Source: CAZWKQ01 sp964634005
GTDB taxonomy: Bacteria; Bacteroidota; Bacteroidia; Bacteroidales; JACABE01
Assembly: GCA_964634005.1 (NCBI GenBank)
Contig: CAZWKQ010000002.1
Span: 124,001-188,000 of the forward strand
DNA length: 64,000 bases
Reading direction: 5' to 3'
Shown: positions 35,326-43,346 of the stretch, one piece after another
Position numbering within the stretch: position 1 is the stretch's first letter
Layout of the letters: every line of letters starts with the position of its first letter
Position numbers and translations under genes: made by a program
Notes under the pieces: generated by a model
Told to the model about the DNA's origin: nothing
Database searches by the model: none
Seen by the model: only the letters and a program-made list of their open reading frames with translations

Positions 35326-36861
35326 ATGGAAAATTTGGGACAAAACAAAGATAATAAAAGAAAAAGAAGTACTCATACAATTAGTGATATTCAGAATATT
35401 ATAGGACAAGGCAGGCTTCAACCGCAGGCTATAGATGTAGAAGAAGCAGTTCTTGGTGCATTAATGCTTGATCAGGACGCTCTTAATTCGGTTATTGATA
35501 TTTTAAAGCCTGAGTTCTTTTACAAGGAAAGTCATCAGCGAATTTATTCGGCTATATTGAGTTTATTTGCTAAAAGTGAACCTGTTGATATATTGACGGT
35601 AACTAATGAGCTAAAAAGAAGCGGTGAACTTGAATTGGTCGGAGGTGCATACTATATTACCCAGCTCACACAAAGAGTTGCTTCGAGTGCAAATATTGAA
35701 TTTTATTCAAGAATCCTTTCGCAAAAATACATACAAAGAGAACTTATAAAGATTGCAGCACAAATAGAGCAAGAAGCTTATTCAGATACTACAGATGTTC
35801 TTGAACTGCTTGATAGGGCCGAACGAAATCTTTTAATGATAGGCGAAAAGAATTTCAGGAGTGACTATAACGAGATGCAGTCGCTTATTTCGCAGGCAAT
35901 TAAAGATATCGAGGCTGCAAAATCTCATAAAGACGGATTAAGTGGAGTAGCTTCAGGTTTTACTGAACTCGACAGACTTACTTCGGGATGGCAGAAGTCA
36001 AATCTTATAATACTTGCTGCTCGCCCATCAATGGGTAAAACTGCTTTTGCACTCACTATGGCAAGAAATATTGCAGTTGACTTTAATAAAGCTGTAGCCT
36101 TTTTTTCTCTCGAAATGTCGGCCGTTGAGCTTGTTACTCGTCTGATTTCGAGCGAATCAAATGTCCCTGCCGAAAAACTGAAAAAAGGAAACCTTACAAA
36201 TTATGAATGGGATGCTGTTACAAGTAAAATCAACAACCTTATTGATGCTCCTATATTTATTGATGATACTCCTGCCATTAGTATCTTTGAATTGAGAGCA
36301 AAATGCCGAAGATTAAAGCAAAAGCATAATATTCAGATGGTTTTTGTTGATTATTTGCAACTTATGCAAGGATCTTCTGATGCAAAAGGCAACAGAGAAC
36401 AGGAAATAAGCACTATTTCGCGTCAACTTAAAGCGTTAGCCAAGGAACTTAAGATTCCGATATTAGCTATGTCGCAATTGAGTAGAGCTGTCGAATCGAG
36501 AGGAGGCCCTAAAAAACCTATTTTATCAGATTTAAGAGAATCAGGAGCAATTGAACAAGATGCTGATATCGTTCTTTTTATTTACAGACCCGAGTATTAT
36601 AAAATTGAAGGTGATGAAAAAGGACCTACCAGAGGGAAAGCCGATATTATAATTGCTAAACACAGAAGTGGCCCTATTGACGAAGTCAGGTTAAGATTTA
36701 TTAATCATTTGGCTAAGTTTGCCGATGATGTTGATTATGACAGCGATTATTCAAGAAATGACGGCATTGAACCTAATAAAGAATTTTATAATCAACCTGC
36801 AACCAAAATAATTCCTTCTAAAATTAATAAAATGAAGGATGATAATGAGCCTCCGTTTTAA
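35326..36861 (+). CDS. dnaB: replicative DNA helicase DnaB
   Basis: A 511-residue hexameric helicase that unwinds DNA ahead of the replication fork. N-terminal domain about 30-140 (LQPQAIDVEEAVLGALMLD), linker helix, then RecA-like motor: SGFTELDRLTSGWQKSNLII, Walker A ARPSMGKTAFAL, FFSLEMSA, Walker B-region VFVDYLQLMQG, SQLSRAVESRGG, LRESGAIEQDADIVLFIYR and the C-terminal AKHRSGP. No intein interrupts the motifs. The 30-residue basic start (NKDNKRKRSTHTISDIQN) is a common extension in this phylum. The first possible start is ATG 35326; a promoter box ends just 4 bases upstream. Confidence 0.96.
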   Translation: MENLGQNKDNKRKRSTHTISDIQNIIGQGRLQPQAIDVEEAVLGALMLDQDALNSVIDILKPEFFYKESHQRIYSAILSLFAKSEPVDILTVTNELKRSGELELVGGAYYITQLTQRVASSANIEFYSRILSQKYIQRELIKIAAQIEQEAYSDTTDVLELLDRAERNLLMIGEKNFRSDYNEMQSLISQAIKDIEAAKSHKDGLSGVASGFTELDRLTSGWQKSNLIILAARPSMGKTAFALTMARNIAVDFNKAVAFFSLEMSAVELVTRLISSESNVPAEKLKKGNLTNYEWDAVTSKINNLIDAPIFIDDTPAISIFELRAKCRRLKQKHNIQMVFVDYLQLMQGSSDAKGNREQEISTISRQLKALAKELKIPILAMSQLSRAVESRGGPKKPILSDLRESGAIEQDADIVLFIYRPEYYKIEGDEKGPTRGKADIIIAKHRSGPIDEVRLRFINHLAKFADDVDYDSDYSRNDGIEPNKEFYNQPATKIIPSKINKMKDDNEPPF

Positions 36862-36926
36862 TTTTTTTATTTAAAACATATTGCTTATTAAAACGTTAAT
36901 TGTTTAAGTTTTCTACTTTTTCGATT

Positions 36927-38189
36927 ATGAAAAAATTTTTATTTGCATTTTTATTTGTAATAATCATATTTTTTAAAGCAAATGCTGCATTTATTCTTAT
37001 TCCTATGGATAATGTGCAGAAGAATCATTTAAAGGCTTATGGAATTGCTTATTGGGTTTTAAAACAAGACGTTGAAGTTAGTTGGTTGCTTAATTATCGC
37101 GGTGGAAGTTTTATGTTCAAGTATGCTGAAATTTTCGAGAAGGAGTTAAAAATAAGGGGAGTATCATATAATGTTATTGCCGATGTTCAAAGTTCTGCGA
37201 TTTTACAGCAAATTGCCGATCCTCAGGTTAATATGGACGAGGTAAAATTGCATAAAGCTCCTAAAATTGCTGTTTACTCACCCAAAAATAAACTTCCTTG
37301 GGATGACGCTGTTACTTTAGTCCTCACTTATGCCGAAATTCCTTATGATGTTATTTATGATGATGAAGTAATGAATGGGGTTTTACCCATGTACGACTGG
37401 TTGCATCTTCATCACGAGGATTTTACCGGACAGTACGGAAAGTTTTGGGCTAATTATAGAAATGCAGAATGGTATCAAAACGATGTAAAAATTTCTCAGG
37501 AAACTGCTAAAAGATATGGTTTTCAGAAAGTATCCCAGTTAAAACTTGCCGTATCGAAGAAAATAAGGGATTTTGTTGCAGGCGGAGGTTATCTTTTTTC
37601 TATGTGTTCTGCCCCCGATAGTTATGATGTAGCTCTTTCGGCAGAGAATACTGATATATGTGCCGAAATGTTTGATGGAGATCCTATTGCACCCGATGCA
37701 CAGTCGAAACTTAATTATCATAATTGCTTTGCATTCAGAGATTTTACAATTGTAACAAATCCTTATGAATACGAAATTTCATCTATTGATGCTACTCAAA
37801 CTCGCGGAAGATTAAGTCCCGATAAAGATTTTTTCACTTTATTCGAATTTTCAGCAAAATGGGACTGGGTTCCATCTATGTTGTGTCAAAACCATGAGAA
37901 TGTTATTAAAGGTTTCATGGGACAAACTACGGCATTTCGCAAAGAATTTGTAAAGCCCGGTGTTATTATAATGGGCGAAAATAAAGCTCTCAATGAAGCG
38001 AGATATATACATGGTGAGTTCGGTAAGGGTACATGGACTTTCTATGGAGGGCATGACCCCGAAGATTATGAACATCTTGTCGGAGACCCACCCACCGACC
38101 TTAATCTTTTTCCCAATTCTCCGGGATACCGATTAATTTTGAATAATATTCTTTTCCCTGCAGCTAAAAAGGAAAAAAGAAAAACATAA
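36927..38189 (+). CDS. conserved periplasmic protein, often mislabelled asparagine synthetase B
   Basis: A 420-residue protein with a signal peptide (FLFAFLFVIIIFFKANA). I start it at ATG 36927; an in-frame TTG 27 bases earlier would bury the signal peptide. The mature protein opens with FILIPMDNVQKNHLKAYGIA and contains YDWLHLHHEDFTGQYGKFW, FVAGGGYLFSMCSAPDSYD (Gly-rich turn then Cys, like the nucleophile elbow of glutamine-amidotransferase/ThuA folds), KGFMGQTTAF and FGKGTWTFYGGHDPEDYEH. Homologues in Bacteroidota genomes carry the label asparagine synthetase B, but neither the N-terminal Cys2 glutaminase nor the synthetase ATP domain is present. Substrate unknown. It follows dnaB by 65 bases; whether they share a transcript is unclear. 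Confidence 0.85.
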   Translation: MKKFLFAFLFVIIIFFKANAAFILIPMDNVQKNHLKAYGIAYWVLKQDVEVSWLLNYRGGSFMFKYAEIFEKELKIRGVSYNVIADVQSSAILQQIADPQVNMDEVKLHKAPKIAVYSPKNKLPWDDAVTLVLTYAEIPYDVIYDDEVMNGVLPMYDWLHLHHEDFTGQYGKFWANYRNAEWYQNDVKISQETAKRYGFQKVSQLKLAVSKKIRDFVAGGGYLFSMCSAPDSYDVALSAENTDICAEMFDGDPIAPDAQSKLNYHNCFAFRDFTIVTNPYEYEISSIDATQTRGRLSPDKDFFTLFEFSAKWDWVPSMLCQNHENVIKGFMGQTTAFRKEFVKPGVIIMGENKALNEARYIHGEFGKGTWTFYGGHDPEDYEHLVGDPPTDLNLFPNSPGYRLILNNILFPAAKKEKRKT

Positions 38190-38207
38190 TTATTTACCGT
38201 TTTGTTC

Positions 38208-39461
38208 TTAAATTAATGAGTTTGAAACATTGCTGTCTTTCACGAAATTAATTATTTTTTCAGTTCCGCCTTTTTTGCTTTGAACATAATTGTACGAATT
38301 ATTACAGCAGTTATTATAAAAATTAGTTTCATTAATTAATTTGTTCACTTTTTGGTTTAAGTCATCAAAATTGTTTATTGTAAATGCTCCGCCAACCTCA
38401 ATAAGTTCTTTTGCTTCAGAGAATTTCTTGTAGTTTTTGCCAAATATTACGGGTTTTCCGAAAACTGCCGCTTCGAGAACGTTGTGTATTCCTTTCCCAA
38501 ATCCTCCACCAACATAACAAATAAGTGCATAATAATATATTTTTGAAAGTAATCCTATACAGTCTATAATTAAACAATCGTACTTATTGGCATCAGTTTC
38601 ATTTACTTTTGAATATTCTATGGTATTCAATGGGATTGAGGTTTTCAACCTTTTTATATTATTTTCGTTTACTTCGTGAGGTGCAATTATATATTTGAGT
38701 TTATACTGAGGTTCTTTCATCAGAGAGATAATTATTTTTTCGTCATCTTCCCATGTACTGCCTGCAATGAAAATCTTATTGTTTTCAATAAAATTTTCAA
38801 TAACCGGAATACTGATTTTTTCGTTAGAAATTTGGATTACTCTGTCGAAACGAGTGTCTCCGCTGATTGAAATGTTATTAAATCCGTAAAGATTAAGCAA
38901 TTCATAAGAAGTTTTGTTTTGAACAAAAATATGAGAAAAATAATCCAAATGTTTTCGAAACCATTTTCCGTATGGTTTAAAGAAAATCTGATTAGGTCTG
39001 AAAATTCCCGAAATAAGGTAAAATTGAATGTTATTCTTATATAATTTTTTTAAATAATTGAACCAGAATTCATATTTGATAAAAAAAACGATTTTTGGAT
39101 TAACTAATTCAATAAAATTTTCTGATTGCTTAGGAGTATCGATAGGCAAATAAATAACCCAGTCGGCGATAGAGTAATTTTTACGTACATTAAACCCTGA
39201 AGGAGAAAAAAAAGTTATTAGAATTTTATAATTAGGGAACTCTTTTTTGAAAAGTTCTATTACAGGCCTTCCTTGTTCAAATTCTCCTAAGGAAGCAGCG
39301 TGAAACCATGCAATAGGTTCTTTGTTCAACTTTATTTCATTCCATTTATTTTTACTTTCTTTTCGACCTTTTATCCAGTATTTGGCTTTAATGTTAAAAA
39401 AAGATGCCAAATAAATAAATGCGTAATAAAAATAAATTGAAATATTATAAATATATCTCAT
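38208..39461 (-). CDS. waaA: 3-deoxy-D-manno-octulosonic acid (Kdo) transferase
   Basis: A 417-residue inner-membrane-anchored GT-B glycosyltransferase that adds Kdo from CMP-Kdo to lipid A precursor. The N-terminal helix (IYNISIYFYYAFIYLASFF) anchors it. Motifs are IAWFHAASLGEFEQGRPVI (catalytic Glu region), TFFSPSGFNVRKNY, YLPIDTP, IFFIKYEFWFNYL-like KYEFW, IAGSTWEDDE and the C-terminal GGGFGKGIHNVLEAAVFGKP nucleotide-binding loop. Length fits the family. It lies 9 bases after an outer-membrane protein gene on the same strand, forming a two-gene unit often seen in this phylum. Confidence 0.92.
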   Translation of the reverse strand: MRYIYNISIYFYYAFIYLASFFNIKAKYWIKGRKESKNKWNEIKLNKEPIAWFHAASLGEFEQGRPVIELFKKEFPNYKILITFFSPSGFNVRKNYSIADWVIYLPIDTPKQSENFIELVNPKIVFFIKYEFWFNYLKKLYKNNIQFYLISGIFRPNQIFFKPYGKWFRKHLDYFSHIFVQNKTSYELLNLYGFNNISISGDTRFDRVIQISNEKISIPVIENFIENNKIFIAGSTWEDDEKIIISLMKEPQYKLKYIIAPHEVNENNIKRLKTSIPLNTIEYSKVNETDANKYDCLIIDCIGLLSKIYYYALICYVGGGFGKGIHNVLEAAVFGKPVIFGKNYKKFSEAKELIEVGGAFTINNFDDLNQKVNKLINETNFYNNCCNNSYNYVQSKKGGTEKIINFVKDSNVSNSLI

Positions 39462-39470
39462 CAGAAAATA

Positions 39471-40238
39471 CTAATTATAATAAAATTTTTCGGGTGCACG
39501 ATTATAAATAGGTAAAACCCATCCAATCTTAAAACCCCATAAAGTATCGAATTTTCTGTCTGTATCTTTTTTCATTGTATCAAAATTATAATCTCTTTGA
39601 GATCGTGTCCACCCTTGATTAAACTCGATGCCAACAAAAAAATTTGTAAGTTTTTTATCGCTTAAATACATATATCCTAAAAACTGACTTATAACAAATC
39701 CGTTAGACAACCTGTCATATCCTCTCGCATAATCACCAACAAGTTGAGGTGCGGCATTATTATCAGTTTCTATACGAATTTGATGTTGAATAATACCGGC
39801 ACTACCCAAAAATACAATTCCCGAATTTGGATTAGAATTAAAAACAGGAAATAGTTTCCCGAATTTTATTGTTGAAATAAACCCTCTTTCAAACATTCTT
39901 ATATCGGAATATACTCCTTCCTTTGATATAACTTGTCCGTCGGATGTAGCTATGTTTTTTACAATCTGGTCATAAATTTTAACATCATTACCGAATAAAT
40001 AATTAAAATCAGCACCGAAAAGCCAGTTACTTTTTGTTTTTAGCATACACGATAGCCCAATGCTCGAATTGTTACCGTATCTTTCCGATAAATCAGCTCC
40101 CGAGAATTGGTATGAGTAGGATATTCCGATCAGAGTGGCAAATGCTGAACTGTCTTTTAAGCTAACTTGCGACTTTGCCGAAAGTGAAAATAAAAGAATA
40201 GTGAATATGAAAATAATTGATAAAATCTTTTTAAACAT
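39471..40238 (-). CDS. outer-membrane beta-barrel protein, unknown role
   Basis: A 255-residue protein with a signal peptide (FKKILSIIFIFTILLFSLSA, cut near KSQ) followed by alternating amphipathic strands (ATLIGISYSYQFSGADLSE, WLFGADFNYLFG, GFISTIKFGKLFPVF, NFFVGIEFNQGWTRSQRDYN, FDTLWGFKIGWVLPIY) typical of an eight-strand type barrel with periplasmic turns. The start is taken as ATG 40236-40238, not the TTG 12 bases upstream. It precedes waaA by 9 bases; proteins of this type commonly sit beside waaA in Bacteroidota, suggesting an LPS or envelope link, but no function is established. Promoter box at 40287-40294. Confidence 0.82.
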   Translation of the reverse strand: MFKKILSIIFIFTILLFSLSAKSQVSLKDSSAFATLIGISYSYQFSGADLSERYGNNSSIGLSCMLKTKSNWLFGADFNYLFGNDVKIYDQIVKNIATSDGQVISKEGVYSDIRMFERGFISTIKFGKLFPVFNSNPNSGIVFLGSAGIIQHQIRIETDNNAAPQLVGDYARGYDRLSNGFVISQFLGYMYLSDKKLTNFFVGIEFNQGWTRSQRDYNFDTMKKDTDRKFDTLWGFKIGWVLPIYNRAPEKFYYN

Positions 40239-40286
40239 TTTTAATGTCAATATATGCAGTGTTAATTAAATTGAGATTTTAAAACG

Positions 40287-40294
40287 CAAAATTA
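40287..40294 (-). promoter_or_regulatory. -7 box for the OMP/waaA unit
   Basis: Reads TAATTTTG on the minus strand, an exact TAnnTTTG match 49 bases before the start at 40238. Confidence 0.5.
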
Positions 40295-40356
40295 GTCAAA
40301 ATAATTGTTTAAAGATTATTTTATCAGGTCGATTAATGTCAATTGAAAATAATAAT

Positions 40357-40364
40357 TATTTTTG
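40357..40364 (+). promoter_or_regulatory. -7 box for the amino-sugar gene group
   Basis: TATTTTTG, exact TAnnTTTG match, 40 bases before the ATG at 40404. It should drive 40404-43149. Confidence 0.55.
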
Positions 40365-40403
40365 CATTAAAAGGAAAAAAAATAATAACTATAAATTTTA
40401 CTT

Positions 40404-41537
40404 ATGATGAAGAAAATTCAAATGGTTGATTTAAAAAGCCAGTATGAAAAGATTAAAACAGAAGTTGATAAAGGGATTCAGGAAGTTATAGATTCATGTG
40501 CCTTTATTAATGGTCCGGCAGTTCGAGATTTTCAGTCGGATTTAGAAAAATATCTTGACATTAAACATGTTATTCCTTGTGCTAATGGTACTGATGCATT
40601 ACAGGTAGCAATGATGGCATTGGGATTAAAACCCGGAGACGAAGTAATAACTGTTTCTTTTACATTTATTGCTACTGCAGAAGTTATTGCATTATTAGGT
40701 TTTACCCCTGTTCTGGTTGATGTTGAACCGGATACTTTCAATATTTCTATAGATTCATTGAGAAAAGCAATTACACCCAAAACAAAAGCAATTGTTCCTG
40801 TTCATCTTTTCGGACAATGTGCTAATATGGAAGAAATTATGGAAATTGCCAAAGAAAAGAATCTTTATGTTATTGAAGATGCTTGTCAGGCAATTGGTGC
40901 AGAATATATATTTAAAGATGGAAGTAGAAAAAAAGCAGGTACAATCGGTCATATTGGCTGTACATCTTTTTTCCCTTCGAAAAACCTTGGTTGTTACGGA
41001 GACGGAGGAGCTATTTTTACCAACGATGATGAATTGGCAAAACAAATGAGAGTTGTTGTCAATCATGGTATGGTTGTGAGATATTATCACGATTATATAG
41101 GTGTCAATTCCCGATTAGACAGCATTCAGGCTGCTGTACTTAAAGTAAAATTGCAATATCTTGACGAATATGCCAGAGCAAGAAATTATGCAGCATCATT
41201 CTACAACAGAGCTTTTGAAAATCATCCAAAGATTAAAACACCTGTAACAGCTCCTTATTCTACTCATGTATTTCATCAATATACTCTTGTTTTGACTAAT
41301 GTTGATCGTAATGAATTACAATCCTACCTTGCAAGTAAAGAAATACCTGCAATGATTTATTATCCTGTACCGCTTCATATGCAAAAAGCATATATTGACC
41401 CAAGATATAAAGAAGGCGATTTTCCTGTTACAGAAAAATTATGTTCATCGGTAATTTCTTTACCAATGCATACAGAATTGGATGATGAGCAATTAAAATA
41501 TATTACTGATAGTGTTCTTGAATTTATTAATAGATAG
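40404..41537 (+). CDS. DegT/DnrJ/EryC1 sugar aminotransferase (WbpE/WlbC-like)
   Basis: A 377-residue PLP enzyme that aminates a keto sugar nucleotide. Motifs: QMVDLKSQYEKIK and VIDSCAFINGPAVRDFQ at the N-terminus, PCANGTDALQVAMMALG, TVSFTFIATAEVIALLG, VIEDACQAIGAEY (the Asp that contacts PLP), FFPSKNLGCYGDGGAIF with the Schiff-base Lys193, and GVNSRLDSIQAAVL. The 10-base gap to a WbpD/WlbB-type acetyltransferase argues for the C3 aminotransferase of 2,3-diamino sugar pathways (UDP-GlcNAc(3NAc)A type). The dehydrogenase WbpA is not in the window; a GnnA/WbpB-like oxidoreductase lies at 13492. Exact sugar is inference. Confidence 0.9.
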   Translation: MMKKIQMVDLKSQYEKIKTEVDKGIQEVIDSCAFINGPAVRDFQSDLEKYLDIKHVIPCANGTDALQVAMMALGLKPGDEVITVSFTFIATAEVIALLGFTPVLVDVEPDTFNISIDSLRKAITPKTKAIVPVHLFGQCANMEEIMEIAKEKNLYVIEDACQAIGAEYIFKDGSRKKAGTIGHIGCTSFFPSKNLGCYGDGGAIFTNDDELAKQMRVVVNHGMVVRYYHDYIGVNSRLDSIQAAVLKVKLQYLDEYARARNYAASFYNRAFENHPKIKTPVTAPYSTHVFHQYTLVLTNVDRNELQSYLASKEIPAMIYYPVPLHMQKAYIDPRYKEGDFPVTEKLCSSVISLPMHTELDDEQLKYITDSVLEFINR

Positions 41538-41546
41538 AAAAATAAT

Positions 41547-42119
41547 ATGGATTATTTTGCACACGAAACCGCTGTTATCGACGAAGGTTGTAAAATAGGC
41601 AAAGGAACCAAAATATGGCATTTCTCGCATATTATGTCTAATTGCGAAATAGGTGAGAACTGCAATTTTGGGCAGAATGTTGTAGTTTCTCCTGATGTTA
41701 AACTCGGGAATAATGTTAAAGTACAGAACAATGTATCAATATATACAGGTGTAATTTGTGAGGATGATGTGTTTTTGGGGCCTTCAATGGTTTTTACTAA
41801 CGTAATAAACCCTCGCAGCAGCGTTAACAGAAAAAGTGAATATGCCAAGACAATAGTTAGAAAAGGTGCAACAATAGGAGCCAATGCAACTATTGTCTGT
41901 GGTATTGAAATAGGCGAATTTGCTTTTATTGGTGCGGGAGCAGTTGTTGTAAAAGATGTTCCTGCTTATGCTTTGATTGTTGGTAATCCTGCCCGACAAA
42001 TTGGCTGGATGAGCGAGTTTGGTCATCGTTTGAATTTTGATAATAATGGTATTGCTGTTTGTCCCGAAAGTAAAGAAAAATATAAATTAATTGACGGAAA
42101 AGTGATTAAAATTAATTAA
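41547..42119 (+). CDS. left-handed beta-helix sugar N-acetyltransferase (WbpD/WlbB-like)
   Basis: A 190-residue hexapeptide-repeat acyltransferase. Most of the chain is I-G-x-G-x-x-I/V repeats (AVIDEGCKIGKGTKIWHFSH, CEIGENCNFGQNVVV, VKLGNNVKVQNNVSIYTG, ATIGANATIVCGIEIGEFAF), forming a trimeric left-handed helix that binds acetyl-CoA between subunits. The N-terminal WHFSHI and FTNVINPRSSVNRKSEY match WbpD/WlbB, which acetylate the 3-amino group made by the paired aminotransferase. It lies 10 bases after that gene and 11 bases before galE, so the three form an operon. The product would feed surface glycan or LPS. Confidence 0.9.
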   Translation: MDYFAHETAVIDEGCKIGKGTKIWHFSHIMSNCEIGENCNFGQNVVVSPDVKLGNNVKVQNNVSIYTGVICEDDVFLGPSMVFTNVINPRSSVNRKSEYAKTIVRKGATIGANATIVCGIEIGEFAFIGAGAVVVKDVPAYALIVGNPARQIGWMSEFGHRLNFDNNGIAVCPESKEKYKLIDGKVIKIN

Positions 42120-42129
42120 AACAATTTTT

Positions 42130-43149
42130 ATGAATATATTAGTTACAGGGGGTATTGGATACATTGGCTCCCACACTGTTGTAGAGCTTATGAATCAAGG
42201 ACACAACCCGATAATAATAGATAATTTGGTTAATTCCGATATCGAAGTTGTTGATCGTATTGAAAAAATAACAGGTAAAAGGCCTGTATTTGAAAAGGTT
42301 GAAATGTGCAATTATAATGAAATGCACGATTTCTTTTCAAAATATCCTAATATTGATGCTGTTATTCACTTTGCAGCTGTGCTTTTGGTTGAAGAGTCTG
42401 TTGAAAAACCTTTGATGTACTACGAAAATAACTTGATGTCAACGATAAATCTGTTAAAATGTATGCATGAGTTCGGTATCGAAAATATTGTATTTTCATC
42501 TTCATGCACAGTTTACGGAGAACCTGATAAATTGCCCGTTGATGAGTACGCTCCCGTAAAACCTGCCATGTCGCCCTACGGAAACACCAAAAAAATATGC
42601 GAGGATATACTTTTCGACACTACAAAAGTCAGCAATACTCGTTGTATTTCTCTCAGATATTTTAATCCTATAGGTGCACATGAAAGTGCATTAATCGGTG
42701 AGTTTCAGGATGGTCCACCTCACCATTTGGTACCTTATATAACTGAAACTGCATTTGGTAAAAGAGAAAAACTGAGAATATTCGGAAATGATTACAATAC
42801 TCCCGATGGTACCTGTTTAAGAGATTATATTCATGTTGTTGATGTTGCTATTGCTCATATTGCTGCTATCGATAGGCTTATTTCTAAAAAAAGCGAAAAG
42901 AAATATGAAGTGTTCAACCTTGGAGTTGGTGTAGGAATATCAGTACTCGATATGGTTAAAGCTTTCGAAAAAGCAACAGGCATTGCTGTAAAATACGAAT
43001 TTGCACCTCGTCGCCCCGGCGATGTTGAAGCTGTTTATGCCGATACAAGATTGGCAAATAAAGAACTAAATTGGAAAGCCGAACGTTCACTCGAAGAAAT
43101 GATGCGTTCAGCTTGGGAATGGGAAAAAGCAATAAGCAAAATACATTAA
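42130..43149 (+). CDS. galE: UDP-glucose 4-epimerase
   Basis: A 339-residue short-chain dehydrogenase/epimerase interconverting UDP-glucose and UDP-galactose (or the N-acetyl forms) with bound NAD+. It has the NAD loop TGGIGYIGSHT (the usual Ala after GG is Ile here), INLLKCMHEFGIENIVFSSS-like core with the catalytic Ser, Y-x-x-x-K in SPYGNTKKICE, FNPIGAHESALIGE, and CLRDYIHVVDVA. Length matches GalE. It follows the aminotransferase/acetyltransferase pair closely and probably supplies sugar nucleotides for the same polymer. Confidence 0.92.
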   Translation: MNILVTGGIGYIGSHTVVELMNQGHNPIIIDNLVNSDIEVVDRIEKITGKRPVFEKVEMCNYNEMHDFFSKYPNIDAVIHFAAVLLVEESVEKPLMYYENNLMSTINLLKCMHEFGIENIVFSSSCTVYGEPDKLPVDEYAPVKPAMSPYGNTKKICEDILFDTTKVSNTRCISLRYFNPIGAHESALIGEFQDGPPHHLVPYITETAFGKREKLRIFGNDYNTPDGTCLRDYIHVVDVAIAHIAAIDRLISKKSEKKYEVFNLGVGVGISVLDMVKAFEKATGIAVKYEFAPRRPGDVEAVYADTRLANKELNWKAERSLEEMMRSAWEWEKAISKIH

Positions 43150-43346
43150 TTAGAAGTCTATTTTTTGTCTATTAACTCTTTGTAATTTATTCTCTATACA
43201 ACCCTTTTATTGTTTCGATTGTCTAAAACAAATACTATTAGAAAGCTAAAAAAAGCTAAGTTTTTTTATAAGATAATTCAGAAAATAAATATTAAATATC
43301 TTATGTTATATATCTGAAAATCATTAACTTATAAATTATTTTAATT

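Noticed and set aside
36900..36926. Upstream TTG start for the periplasmic protein after dnaB
   Set aside because: It would add nine residues ahead of a well-formed signal peptide; ATG 36927 is better. The same reasoning removed TTG starts at 13441, 14545, 14571, 40250, 55665 and 63010.
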